The notes below the pieces were generated by a model. That model was not told the origin of the DNA. It saw only the letters and a list, made by a program, of their open reading frames with translations, and searched no databases. From assembly GCA_022606425.2 (NCBI GenBank), contig JAHDVF020001375.1:558001-622000 (forward strand): 64,000 nt of DNA, given 5' to 3'. Shown one piece after another: positions 30,891 through 42,000 of this stretch (position 1 is the stretch's first letter; every line of letters begins with the position of its first letter). Both the position numbers and the translations under genes were made by a program. The DNA comes from Lepidostoma basale (taxonomy: Eukaryota > Arthropoda > Insecta > Trichoptera > Lepidostomatidae).

Positions 30891-32214
30891 TTTTTTTACA
30901 TTATTTTGTCATTTTTAAATCTTTTAAACATTAAGTATAAACCCATAATATAACTTATATTTTTTATAAAAGAATATAATGTATATTTTATTAAAAACAT
31001 TTTGTTTAATTTATATCACGATCAAGGTAAAATTGTCGCAAAAGTGAAAATAACAGCGTTTTTATTACGAAAAAATCTTCATAATGGAATTCCACAATGC
31101 TTTAAGTTTATCATTATTTTTGTATGCTACATATCTTTATGACCTTTCATGTAAAATTGATTAATAATTATAATCTCATAATGTACGTACGTAAAAAACA
31201 GTAGGTGTGCGCGAATAAATAAGTACAAAGTACGTGTTTTTATTATACACGTAATTGACATGAACGTATTAATTATATAAGAAATATTGTTTCTTTGTTT
31301 CGGATTAAAGTAAATTACCCACATTACTACATTTGCTTTAAATGGTACGAGCCGTAGATTGTAAAAGTTTATTGAAAGAATTTATTATTCTTCTGATAAG
31401 GTAATTAGATTAAATACTGTTATTTAAAATATTATTAATGGAAATCAAAGGTCGTGCACACAAAGAAAAAAACAGTTGTGTGAGATTTTTTTTACTAACT
31501 ACAATATTAAGCCCATCGTTTTACATGGGACTTTGAAAGATTTATCTATCTTATAACAAGTTAAGCATTATCGTATATTTATATAATATAATTTAACAAT
31601 ATTATTATTATTACTATCTTAATAATTAAACATATCAAACGTACCAAAGGTTCCGATATTACGTAATTGTAAAGTGCAGATGAAAGAAATGTGAATTTTT
31701 ATAAATTATGACAGATTTTTTACCATTGTTTTAGATACGATATATTGGACACATATTAGTAAAGTAAGCTTTTCTAATTATTTTGTATAAAACAAGAAAA
31801 TGTGGAAGATTTTGGAAAAACTGAAATGAACTGTAAAAAAAAAGAAAAAAAGACTATGTAAGAAGTTGTAACAAGAAGAGTTAGGCAGTGCACACCTATT
31901 CAAGTAATAAATAAATAAAATAATTATTTAATCTACAAAAATGGGAAGTTAGTTTATTTATGTGGCATACATAATTGTAACATATCCCAAATATTCTGAT
32001 TATTGTAATAGTAACAAGTTTACAGATATATATTTTTTAATAATGAGAAAATTTAATTAAAATTATTGAATTGTAATGTTATATCTGTCATACATACAAT
32101 TTCTTTGTACGATATTCTATTGTAAATAAAATTTCAACCACATAAACCTTACAATAGTAAGAAAATACGAAAATAAGGAAAATATGTAATACTGTGGATA
32201 TTGTAAGATGAATC
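30891..32214. other. Long AT-rich stretch; small Pd-like end
   Basis: No gene recognised. Positions 31035-31110 resemble the Pd 3' flank (AAAAGTGAAAATAACAGCG, then AATGGAATTCCACAATG). A short AAAT repeat lies at 31905-31920. Confidence 0.5.
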
Positions 32215-32440
32215 ATAACACGAAGACGATTCTGGCGAGACCATGCAAACGCAATGCTCACAGACACAAACTCACAGAATCACATACGAGTACACTGCTG
32301 CTAGGGGAATACTCGTAGGCCAACGTCCACCTGGTAGGCCACCCAAAAGATGGAGATAAATGGTCATCTGTTTTGCAAGAGGAGCCAAATTTCCATATAG
32401 GAGATCACCCGATCTAACTGAAGAATATGAAGAAGAAAAA
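32215..32440 (+). mobile_element. Ln2 LINE, degraded C-terminal fragment
   Basis: CGAAGACGATTCTGGCGAGA encodes RRRFWRD; CGTCCACCTGGTAGGCCACC encodes the RPPGRPP motif, followed by KRW-type sequence. Ends in GAAGAAGAAAA. Confidence 0.65.
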
Positions 32441-33114
32441 TCAATTTTTATTTTTTTATTTTTATAGTTCCAATTGGTTATAAAGATTGGTTTTTATCTT
32501 ACACTAAATTTAACATAATAAATTCGATTCAACATAGCACTCTTAGATTGCAAAGTTACTCATTCGAATAATCCGTTTGAAAGCTGTAATCATTCGTAAG
32601 TATTTAACTCTTTCACGGTCCGCCGGTCAGCCTGCGGTGTTTATCCAACGGGTGGGGGACAGTGGGGGTGCCGGGCCGCGGGGTCGTCGGGGCGGGGGGC
32701 GGCTCTGGTCACTGTCTTTGGCTTGGCAAATTAATTCACTCCACACATGGCGAACTTCGCCCGAATGGCAGTAAGACGGACGACTGGCCCGGGATTCGCA
32801 TTAGAGAGATGTGCAGCTGTGTTGACTTGTAATTTGCGACCGTACAGAAGAGTTCGCATCTTTAGTTTCGGCCCCGTGCTTTAGTCACTCATTTGCGGCC
32901 ATTTGTCTAAAGCTAGAATTTCAAATGGAAGCAAAATTATGCCACAGTCTACGGTCTGTTCTTGCGGTAAATGTTTTAATTCCTATGTAACAAAATACAA
33001 CAGTACATAGTTCTTCTAATACAAGGATAAGTATTTGTAATAGATAAAGAAAATAAACTTATTATTAAAAGGCATTAACACTGGAATTCCAAATAATATA
33101 CGAAGGATATTGAA
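32441..33114. other. No gene recognised; G-rich island at 32640-32710
   Basis: The island has several G runs (GGGTGGGGG, AGTGGGGG, CGGGGCGGGGGGCGG) and could fold as G-quadruplexes. A 65-codon frame across it is not recognised. Confidence 0.45.
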
Positions 33115-33240
33115 AATATCTTTGTTTAATCTACAAAATATTTTTAAAAAAAATGTAAAAACACGACATGTTTCAGAGGATATATCCATTTTGTAAAAAT
33201 ATAATGAAAACTAAACAAGGAAAGACTAATATTATTCTTA
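33115..33240 (-). repeat. Pc unit, degraded, left member of a divergent pair
   Basis: The minus strand has TCCTCT, GAA, ACATGT, C (33164-33180) and the flank TATTTTGTAGATTAAAC. The CTGAAGA core has decayed. Confidence 0.5.
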
Positions 33241-33330
33241 TTAGTATTTAATATTATTACAATTATTAATATTAGTTATTACTAATATTATATTATTATT
33301 ATTATCAGTTATTACTAATATTATTATTGA
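33237..33330. repeat. TTA-type microsatellite
   Basis: TTATTA and ATTACTAATATTA repeats directly before the Ln1 copy. A similar TTA repeat (34240-34266) follows the Ln1 tail. Confidence 0.7.
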
Positions 33331-34240
33331 TGAAAGAGCTGAAAGGGTTGGATGTAGGTGCCAAAATGAGCGGAGTGTCAGTAAGCTGTCTCTTGTATGG
33401 GGATGACGCTGTCCTACTTGCTGACAACGAGCATGAACTACAAGTCCTGGTGAATTGTATGTATGAGGTATGCATGCGAAATGATCTGACGATGAATGTT
33501 AATAAGTCCAAGGTAATGATTTTTGAAAAGGAAGAAACCATGACAGTCTGCAACATTAGCGTGAATGGTGAAAATTTGGAGCAAGTAGTTGAGTTTGTGT
33601 ATTTAGGTAGTATGTTTACAAGAGATGAGAGTGGAGAGGGATATTGAAAGAAGGGTTGGGGCAGGCAACAAAGTGAATGGTGCACTTAAAGTTGTCATCG
33701 CAAACAAAAACCTATCCAAAAAAGCTAGAATGGCAGTGCACAATGGTGTTCTTCTACCGACCCTTATGTATTGAAGCGAAGCATGGAACTGGCAAAGGAA
33801 GGATGAAAGTAGAATAAATGCAGTAGAAATGAGATCTCTTAGACGAATGTGTGATACTCTGTGTATGATAGAGTATCGAATGAAAATATAAGAAGTGAAT
33901 GCGGTGCGAATGATGGTGTCATGAACAAAATAATGAAAGGATCATTAAGATGGTTTGGACATATGGAAAGAATGAATGAAGAAAGAATGGTAAAAAAATT
34001 ATATGTTAATGGTGTAAATGGTACCAGAAATAGAGGAAGACCGAGGAAAACGTGGCACGATCAAATAAATCAAATATTGAATGTCGGCCATGTGAGGAGT
34101 CAGAGAAATCGACGCGTGCATGACACGATGTATGAATGTTGAGGAAGCGAGAGAAATATGTCAGGAAAGAAAGGTGTGGCAGTCCATTCTTTCTGCCTAC
34201 CCCTTCGGGGAGACGGCGTGATGGTTAGTTAGTTAGTTAG
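33331..34240 (+). mobile_element. Ln1 LINE, longest plus copy, with RT motif
   Basis: The first frame (33327-33647) reads MSGVSVSCLLYGDDAVLLAD, then VNKSKVMIFEKEE and VVEFVYLGSMFT. LYGDD occupies the place of the RT catalytic box, usually (F/Y)ADD in LINEs. A frameshift at about 33640 leads to RRVGAGNKVNGALKVVI, NKNLSKKARMAVHNG, then a stop where YGSEAW is expected (TGAAGCG at 33773). The last frame (33861-34142) carries MNKIMKGSLRWFGHMERMNE and NRGRPRKTWHDQ. Ends CTTCGGGGAGACGGCGTGAT and five GTTA units. It lies between two divergent Pc units. Confidence 0.85.
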
Positions 34241-34244
34241 TTAG

Positions 34245-34370
34245 TTATTATTATTATTATTATTAGTTTTTATTATATTTTTACACCTGAAGATAGAGGT
34301 ATCCTCCGAAACATGTCGTGTTTTTTTAAATATTTTGTGGATTAAACAAAGTTATTTCCAATTTTCTACG
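34245..34370 (+). ncRNA. Pc hammerhead-like unit, complete three-stem layout
   Basis: Stem I ACAC (34283-34286) with GTGT (34318-34321); core CTGAAGA (34287-34293); extra T; stem II GAGG with CCTC (plus an A-C mismatch at the base); GAA (34308-34310); ACATGT (34311-34316); cleavage-site C (34317). All three stems and the core fit. This is the best hammerhead candidate in the window together with 2216-2275. Confidence 0.6.
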
Positions 34371-34599
34371 TAAAGAAAATAAAGTTTACTTCATTCATAA
34401 AAGTTAATGCAATTCCTGATTTTGATGCATAAATACGAATTTAAATACAACAAGTAACCATTCACACAATACAGAAATCCGCAAACTGCAAGAGAAATAG
34501 ATATTATTTTATTTAATCACAATATCAATAGGGACTTTATTATCGGCGCCGATTTTTATTTACGAAATTTTCATTTAAATGGTTTTTTTCTTCTTCTTC

Positions 34600-34730
34600 A
34601 AAACTGATCACATTCATGAAAAAAATGTTGAAATATTTGTGAAACATGTATGTTTTTTAATTAAAATTTTTAATGAAGTTCGTGATGTACACACAGTTAA
34701 AAAAAAGCTATATTCGAAAAAAGGTAATTT
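34600..34730 (+). repeat. Pg unit, degraded
   Basis: TCAAAACTGATCACATTC, then GTGAAACATGTATG, then the TTTTTTAATTAAAATTTTTAA flank and GTGATGTACAC, in Pg order. Confidence 0.5.
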
Positions 34731-35395
34731 AAAAAAACTCGTTTAGGAAATCTTCACATTTTAATTTTGCTAAATATGAAATGCAAAAAATCAATTAGGT
34801 TCATATTATTCACAAAGGTATTTCGTTTTGAATGTAAATAGTATATGTGAAAGTATATTATGCATTTTGTACTTTGATACGTCATGCCATCGTTCGGCGT
34901 TCAGATAAGTCGAGCATAAAAGATTCAAGAATCTTTTATCCATTGAAAAGATTTGCGGGATACAATAATTCAACATTGATACAAGAAGCCAAGAGTTTCA
35001 TTTGCGTTGAATTTTCCTCCGGCTTTTTTTACGATTCTTCCCATTCTGCGGAACAATTTGCAATTCAAAGGCTGGGCTGCGATTCAGCGATCCGGGCCCA
35101 GTTCACTTAGCGGCGTTAGGTGTTATATGAAAAAATAAACCGGACCCGATATGGGCCCCTAGGGAACGCCCCGGAATCGGTTATTTCAGTTTGGATTGCT
35201 CACATTTGAATGCATTATTCCCACCCCGCTCGCTCGCTTACCCCGCTCTCCCCAACGGGGAAGCATTCTAGAATAAGATGTGAGAAAATTGACATGTGGA
35301 TAGTGTTTGGAATGTCATTGGTCTTTATTATGTACATATAAGGAAATCAATCTATATTTAAATGTATCGTTATTACGAATAAAAACATATTTATA
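34731..35395. other. No gene recognised; mixed-composition block
   Basis: Positions 35010-35290 are GC-richer and single-copy. An 87-codon frame (34847-35110) has no domain. It may be unique host intergenic DNA. Confidence 0.45.
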
Positions 35396-35500
35396 TTCAA
35401 CATCACATATAATATATTTATACCCAAAGATTGAGGTATCCTCCGAAATATGTCGTGTTTTTTTTAAATATTTTGTCAATTATAAACACTTTTTTTTAAT
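35396..35500 (+). repeat. Pc unit, degraded core
   Basis: CCAAAGA, TTGAGG TAT CCTCC, GAA, ATATGT, C (35424-35454), then the Pc flank. Stem II is kept although the core is lost. Confidence 0.5.
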
Positions 35501-35504
35501 AAGG

Positions 35505-35700
35505 ATTAATTGTATCTCAATAGAGACGAAGATGTAAATTGTTTTCTGGGAACAGAATATGGTGGCCGAGGCGCTTACAGGACTGACCTTGACGCTTGAC
35601 CTGTCATTGGCTGAGTTGAGTGATCGCTTTATGTTTAACAACATTCCCCATTCCGCACTTCTTACGACCACCACGGCTGATAAATATTTGGAAGCTGATT
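35505..35700 (+). repeat. Dispersed repeat, copy 1 of 2
   Basis: Shares with 54795-54985 the ordered blocks AATTGTATC(T/C)CAATAGAGAC, CAGAATATGGT, TTTACAGGA-like, CCTGTCATTGG, CAACATTCCCCAT and GACCACCA(C/T)G. No coding frame common to both was seen. Class unknown. Confidence 0.6.
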
Positions 35701-36529
35701 ATATGCTAAGATTCCACGCCTATATTTACATTTTTTAGTTCACTCTACTGATTTATTTATTTAAAATTTCCTAAGTGTATTTTTATGGAATTCCACAGTG
35801 TGCCTTAGTTTTCAAAAAAATGATATTTTTATTCCACTATTTTAAAGAAAAAAAATATTTTTTTGAAGTTACATTATTTATTTACTATTAGAAATCATAT
35901 TTTTTTTACAATACGAGTATGCAATCAATTCAATTGTAAAATATAAAATATAATATCAAAATTATTGATTTATTATTTATTTATTGATTGTACTTGCATT
36001 GGAACAGAAAACGTACTTGTAAATACCATAAATATAAATAAAATAAAGAGATTTTTGAGAATTTCTTCTATGTACGCCTTCACTTTGTGTTGTGGATTCA
36101 TATTTGAATAAATATAATTATACTTTTTATTATTTGTATCTTTTTACTATTGTAATACAAAGTATAATTATATTTATTCAGATATTTTAGAAATTAATTA
36201 ATTCAGGGAAAACGATAATAGATTATTAATTAACTTTTCGGGCGGATTTCTGTTCTGCTTGTAGAATCAGTGATATTTTTAAGAGACTTTCTATGATTCA
36301 TATTTAAAGATAATTAAATAAAAGATAATATAAATTATATTTAAATAGCTCGAATATAATTTATAACGCTTGTTATTATGATTCACGTAGATTAAATTCC
36401 AAAATAATTATTTATTGCTACAGAGCAAAGGAACAAGTTTGGCCACAGTAATTCAATAAAGCAACTATAACCCATGAAAATTTAAAATAGTGATTCCCGT
36501 AAACCGATTTGAAATTCCATCTTCAATAT
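35701..36529. other. AT-rich; hairpin at 36103-36182
   Basis: No gene recognised. TGAATAAATATAATTATACT is mirrored by AGTATAATTATATTTATTCA, a stem of about 20 bp. A Pg-like 5' block (TTTGTGTTGTGGATTCA) precedes it at 36084. Confidence 0.5.
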
Positions 36530-36752
36530 CCTAGACCACCGCCCGCCTGCCGGAGAAGATTCGGGGAATCAACCAACCAAAATGTGATTACTGAATCCCT
36601 TTTGAAGAGCATGCGTGTAGCGCCCCCTGCCCGCGCACCGCGCCCCCAACCCAGCCCCCGCCCGCCCCCTGGATCTACATATTCTCCCGGTTTATATTCC
36701 CGCGCCGGTACTAGTAGGAGAAGATTGTTTCCATTCTTTGGGGAATATCGCT
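36530..36752. other. C-rich island
   Basis: Runs of CCC and CCCCC at 36620-36670 give the minus strand G-quadruplex potential. An 81-codon frame (36509-36754) rich in proline and arginine follows from composition and is not called a gene. Confidence 0.45.
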
Positions 36753-36794
36753 GATGGGTAGTAGATGTTTTAACCCTTTCGGATGCAATTTTTC

Positions 36795-37600
36795 AATAAA
36801 CAAATGGTAGCTTTTACAAATTATAATAATACTTTATCAGACATGCAAAATAAATTATTGCATTTCAATGGGTTGACACAAATCATTATTACTATTAATT
36901 TGCATTTAATTATAATATTTTAGAGAGACAAATGGTTTATTTTACAAATTATAATAATACTCCATCAGACATGCAAAATAAATTATTACATTCCAATGGA
37001 TTTACACAAATCATATTATTATTAATTTGAACTTAATTATAATATTTTTAAGAGACAAATGTGTCTTTTACAAATTATAATAATACTTCACCAGACATGC
37101 AAAATAAATTATTGCTTTTCAATGGGTTTACACAAATCATTATTATTATTAAATAATTTGCACTTAATTATAATATTTTTAAGAGACAAATGGTTTTTTT
37201 TACAAATTATAATAATACTTTATCAAAACATGCAAAATAAATTATTGCATTCCAATAGGTTTACACAAATCATTATCAATATTAATTTGCACTTAATTAT
37301 AATATTTCAAGAGACAAATGTGTCATTTACAAATTATAATAATATTTTATCAAAATATGCAAAATAAATAATTGCATTCCCATGAGTTTACATAATTCAG
37401 AATTATTATTAATTTACACTTACTATTTTTAAATGTCAAATGGTGTATTTTACAAATTATAATAATACTTAATGTGTGCTAAATTATTTTTAAGAGTTTA
37501 ATGGTGCCTTTTACAAATTATAATAATTTTTAATTTGCACCTTACTATTTTTAAGAGAGGTGTCTTTTACAAATTATGTTAAAACTTAATAATATTAACA
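36795..37600. repeat. Tandem array, about eight units
   Basis: Six units of about 120-131 bp start near 36801, 36929, 37056, 37187, 37315 and 37436. Each begins with a CAAATGG-like box and TTTTACAAATTATAATAATA and contains GACATGCAAAATAAATTATT-like sequence and CACTTAATTATAATATTT. Two shortened units of about 60 bp follow. A 102-codon frame within it is an artefact. Confidence 0.85.
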
Positions 37601-37843
37601 AATAATGTATGTCATTCTAAGAAAAAAATGTTGACAGTGATGATGATTTCTACAGCGTCATTTTCGTGAGAGATTTCAAGGGCCACTCAAATATTTTTTT
37701 TAATACCACAATACCGACCAGTTTCACTCCAAGCTAACTATCTAAAATATAATATTCTTTCAACCCCAGACAACTTTTTCATGTACATATTTTTTCATAA
37801 CATTAGTACTCGCTATTTAGTTAAGTTTTAAAGTTTAAAGACC
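37601..37843. other. No gene recognised
   Basis: Nothing supported. Confidence 0.4.
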
Positions 37844-38033
37844 TATGTTTGTTGTGTTTTTGGGTAACCCCGTGTGATAACTCCTTCTCGACCGACGTTT
37901 CGGAGATCGTTGCAGTCTCCATCTTCAGGCTTCATCTTCATCATTACCCTGAAGATGGAGACTGCAACGATCTCCGAAACGTCGGTCGAGAAGGAGTTAT
38001 CACACGGGGTTACCCAAAAACACAACAAACATA
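37844..38033. repeat. Perfect palindrome, 86-bp arms, 18-bp spacer (Ph pair)
   Basis: Arms 37844-37929 and 37948-38033 are exact reverse complements by my reading. Each arm carries a hammerhead-like unit pointing outward: CTGAAGA (37949-37955 in the right arm), T, GGAGA with TCTCC, GAA (37976-37978), ACGT (37979-37982), C (37983). Stem I in the right arm is ACC with GGT. Frames on both strands across it are mirror artefacts. A perfect match implies recent origin or gene conversion. Confidence 0.9.
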
Positions 38034-38094
38034 TTGCTGCCAACCGTGAAAATCTACGCAATTACGTTTAAAGACCTCTTGTTTCAATTGTTGG

Positions 38095-38303
38095 AATATT
38101 TTCATAAAAAACACTATTAAACTTTTTTTTAAATAAACTGAGGGCGTTAACACTGTGAAATTTATTTATTGTTTCTTGAACAATGGTATTAAATTCTTCC
38201 TAGTTTCGACTTGCTAAAGCATTATCAAATACCTTGGAATGGCGAAACAAGTCATTCTCATAAAATATAATAAAACTCTGTAAAAATATACGTTTTCATT
38301 AAT
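38095..38303 (+). repeat. Pf repeat, target region of the BEL element
   Basis: TTTGCTAAAGC-like and CCTTGG-like hairpin bases, GCGAAACAAGTC at about 38252 and CATAAAATATAATAAAACTC flank. Related pieces lie at 26650-26760 and, inverted, at 47025-47085. Confidence 0.45.
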
Positions 38304-38309
38304 ATTATC
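38304..38309. repeat. BEL target duplication, left
   Basis: ATTATC directly before the LTR; repeated at 45719-45724. Confidence 0.85.
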
Positions 38310-39004
38310 TGTTGCGTACGTAAGTGGACTGTATTGACTTTTCTATAGGTCGCAGGTCCCTGCAGGCTCCGGAGCGTAGTGATACTTTTAATTTCGAAGA
38401 GAAAGGTAGAGATACGTTTTATATTCGAAGAGAAAGGCAGAGATACGTTTTCGTAGTAGTAGTAGCAGGTAGAAGTCTTCAGGTAGTAGTGGAGCAGAGA
38501 GGTGACTTGACCGAGAAAACCGAGACGCTTAAGTACCCGCCAGCGATACCGTGTTGTCGACGATCAGTGTTAATTATGATCACTTGTAATTAGCCGCTGA
38601 AAGCGGGCTCGGTGATTGGCTATTGAACGGCGTCTGTGATTGGTCGCCGCCGCGAGGCCTCGCGGCATATTTACGTGCCGGCCGGGTACTCGGCTCTGTT
38701 TGCTTGCTACACCGTCCGTCTGGCAGATGTACTCAAAATGTTTCCTCGGTAAAATCCGTAATTTCTATTTGACTCCTGCGAGACTTCGTACGCTGCTACA
38801 CTCATTTATTTCACAATACAAAATCATACAATACACAAAGAACAACATCAATAATGAAATATAAATGAAATATAATATAAACTTAAATATTAAACAATTC
38901 TCTATTATCTTTAGGACATATAAGTCTTTATTATTTTACAAACATATAAATCATACAACATATTATTCCTATTTAAAACGTGGAGGAGAATCCGGTCCGT
39001 TACA
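38310..39004 (-). repeat. 3' LTR of the BEL element (left copy)
   Basis: 695 bp, starting TGTTGCGTACG on the plus strand and ending GTTACA. No difference from the right copy was noticed. Open frames inside it occur in both LTRs and are not genes. Confidence 0.95.
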
Positions 39005-39014
39005 CTCCCCCCGT
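39005..39014 (-). other. Polypurine tract
   Basis: ACGGGGGGAG on the minus strand lies directly before the 3' LTR and a few bases after the stop codon. It would prime plus-strand DNA synthesis. Confidence 0.85.
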
Positions 39015-39020
39015 GGAGCG

Positions 39021-42000
39021 CTAGCCTTCACCCTCAGCATGATCGGATTCTGGTTCTTCCCTGTGGATGATGACCAGCTTGATCACGGGGCGAGTGTACT
39101 CCGCCTGTGTCGTCTTGATAGTTGCCGTGCGGACTTGTCCGTCGGCTGCCGTGTGAACTGCCGTGATGATCCCGCGGGGCCAGCGGTTGCGCGGGAGTCC
39201 TGGGTCGATGATTACCGCCAGGTCTCCTACGCGGGCGGGGTCCTGTCGTGTGTGCCACTTCGAGCGGCGCGCTAGAGTGGGCAAGTATTCTTTCATCCAC
39301 CTACGCCAAAACATGTCGGCGAAACGTTGAGCTTTCTGCCACTCTTTTTTAAGACATATTTTCTCGTCTGCTCTTTGGTAATGCGCCAGGTGGGGCATCA
39401 GCCCCGCTGTGCCTATTAAGAAGTGGTTAGGGGTGAGCGGTGCCTCGTCCCTATGGTCCACGGAGATGTGGGTTAAAGGCCGGTTGTTCACTGTAAATTC
39501 TACTTCCGCCAGTGCAGTTTTCAATGTTTCTTCGTGGGGATGTCGATCTTTTAGCATCGTTTCTAGGCCGATTTTAACTGATCGAATGAGTCGCTCCCAG
39601 CAGCCTCCCATGTGTGGTGCTGCCGGGGGAATAAACTTCCACTCAACGCCGCGGTTAGCGAGTGCGGCTTGAAAGTCGTCGCTTGCGGTGAATTCTTTTA
39701 TAGCCATCCTCATCTCCGCGGCAGCTCCTCGTAGGTTCGTCCCGTTATCCGAGTAGATGGTGGTCGGATGACCCCTTCTGGCTGCCAGTCTTCGGATCGC
39801 CTGGATGGCCGAGTCGCTAGTTAGCGAATGCGCAATCTCGAGGTGTACTGCGCGTGTGGCAAGACATGTGAATAACACACCGTATCGCTTTTCGTGTCTT
39901 CGCCCTACTGTGACGGAGATTGGCCCGAAGAAGTCCATTCCGCTTCGGGTGAAGGGAGCCTCCCTTGCTGTCGTCCTGTCAATCGGGAGAGGGGCCATTT
40001 GCGGGGCGGTGGGTGTACCTCTTTTCAATCGGCAAACCACGCATTGTCTTGTGATTTGGCGGATTGCCGATCGTTGCCCCAATATGTAGAATTGTGCCAA
40101 TGTGTCGCTGAGCGTGCGTTCTGCGCTCCCGTGCCCCGCTCGCTCGTGGTAGTGCCGGATCACAAGGCGCGTGTAAGGATGCCTTCCATCTAGTATTATC
40201 GGACTTTGCTGACCGACGGGTAGGTCCGGGTTTATTAGGCGCGATCCCATTCGCAATATTCCGTGGCAATCGGCGAATATGTTTAACTGACTGAGGCGAC
40301 TGTTCCTCGGGATCGTTTTCTGCGCTTTAATGTTGATGACTTCTTCGGTAAAGGACTCCAGTTGCGAGTGCTTTATCCAAGATATCTCGGCCAGAGATAT
40401 CTCCCCTGCGGTCAGTTCCGTTCGTCCAGGCATGTACGCAGGGGATCTGCATCTTCCTATGAACCTGCGTACCCATCCAGTGGCTCGTATCAGCCTTGAC
40501 CAGGATGAGAAACGGGAGATGTCAGGCAGGCTGTTGGCCGTGGTCACTGTGGTCACGGTGGTCCCAACAAAGCGTTTCCTCTCGAGGTCTTCATCCTTGG
40601 GTAGGGCGGCTCGTTCTGTTGGCCATCCTTCTTCTTTATTTTTTAAGAATGGTGGTCCCTTGAACCATCTTCCCTCCGGTGTCACGTCGGGAAGGCTGCC
40701 ATCTCGCGTTCCCAAGTCGGCTGGATTTAATTTAGAGGGCACCCATCTCCAGTCCGCCGGGGTGGTTGTCTCGTCGATTTCACCGAGTCTGTTAGCCACG
40801 AAGGTGGAGTAGGTGCGGGGATCCGAACGGAGCCAGCACAGAACAGTGGTGGAGTCCGTCCAGTAGACGGAGCGGTTTATCCGACATGTCGTTTCATTCC
40901 GGATGGTGGCGGCCAGTCTTGCCGCGATGAGTGCCGCTTGCAGCTCCAGCCTTGGAATCGACGTAGCTCGCAGTGGTGCCACTCGAGCTTTGCTGGCGAC
41001 GAGTCTCACGTGCCTCCCCCCGTCTTGCACGAGGTACGCTACGGCGCAATACGCTAACTCCGAAGCGTCACAGAATACGTGCAGCGTAGCGTTCTCGTCC
41101 TTTTTGAGTGTGACACACCGTGGAATTGTGAAAGGGGTGGTGGTCATCAGCTGCAGCCACTCCTCCCATTTAGTTTGTTGGGCCGCGGGTATCTCTTCGT
41201 CCCAGTCGATTCGTAGGCGCCATATTTCCTGCAGTAGGATCTTTCCACGTACTAGTAGGCATGTCAGGAATCCGAGAGGATCAAAGATCCGCATCACTGT
41301 GCTTAGCACTCGCCTCTTTGTCGGCACCTCTTCTTCGATTTCTTTGAGTGAGCCGAGGTCGAATGCAAACGTGTCGCTCGTGGGGTTCCACGAGAGTCCG
41401 AGGACTCGCTCGGTCGCCGTGCCTTGCGACATAGTTATGAGATCTTTGCGCGTTGTAGTTGAGTCGAGGATTCTCCTGTCGTTTGAAGTCCAATTTGTTA
41501 AGTAGAATCCTCCGCTGCTAAGGACCTCGGTTATGTCCTTTGCAATCTCTATAGCCTCCGTGAGTGAATCCGTGGCATCCAGGAAATCATCCATATAAAA
41601 CTTCCTCGTGATGGCGTCTGCTGCGGCTGGGTGAGTATGTCTGTGGTTATCGGCGATCAGATTCCTTACGTACTGCGCCGAGCTGGGCGAGCACGTCGCT
41701 CCGAAAATCATCGACGTCATTACGTACTCTTTGATTTCGTCGCCCGGGTTTTCTCTCCATAAGAACCGCTGAGAGTCCTGATCCTCTTCCCTGATCTTTA
41801 TCTGCAGGAACATCTCTCGGATGTCTGCCGCCATAGCAATCTTGCCCTCCCGGAATCGGATGATATTTCCCATTAATGATGACAGTAGGTCGGGACCCGG
41901 GAGCAACCTATCGTTTAGGCTGACGCCGCGGCACTTGCTCGCCGCGTCGAACACGATCCGTAATTTGCCCGGTTTCTGGGGATGTATCACTGCAAAGTGC

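Noticed and set aside
34220..34240. Telomere-like repeat
   Set aside because: The unit is GTTA (TTAG), not the insect TTAGG repeat, and it is the Ln1 3' tail.
36509..36754. Proline/arginine-rich 81-codon frame
   Set aside because: It follows from the C-rich composition and has no domain or splice context.
36795..37600. CRISPR-like array
   Set aside because: The entire unit repeats with no unique spacers, and the DNA is eukaryotic.
37843..38071. Open frames on both strands of the palindrome
   Set aside because: Mirror-image frames are forced by the inverted repeat.
38324..38864. Open frames in the left LTR, repeated in the right LTR
   Set aside because: They are duplicated only because the LTRs are identical, and they run against the element's direction.
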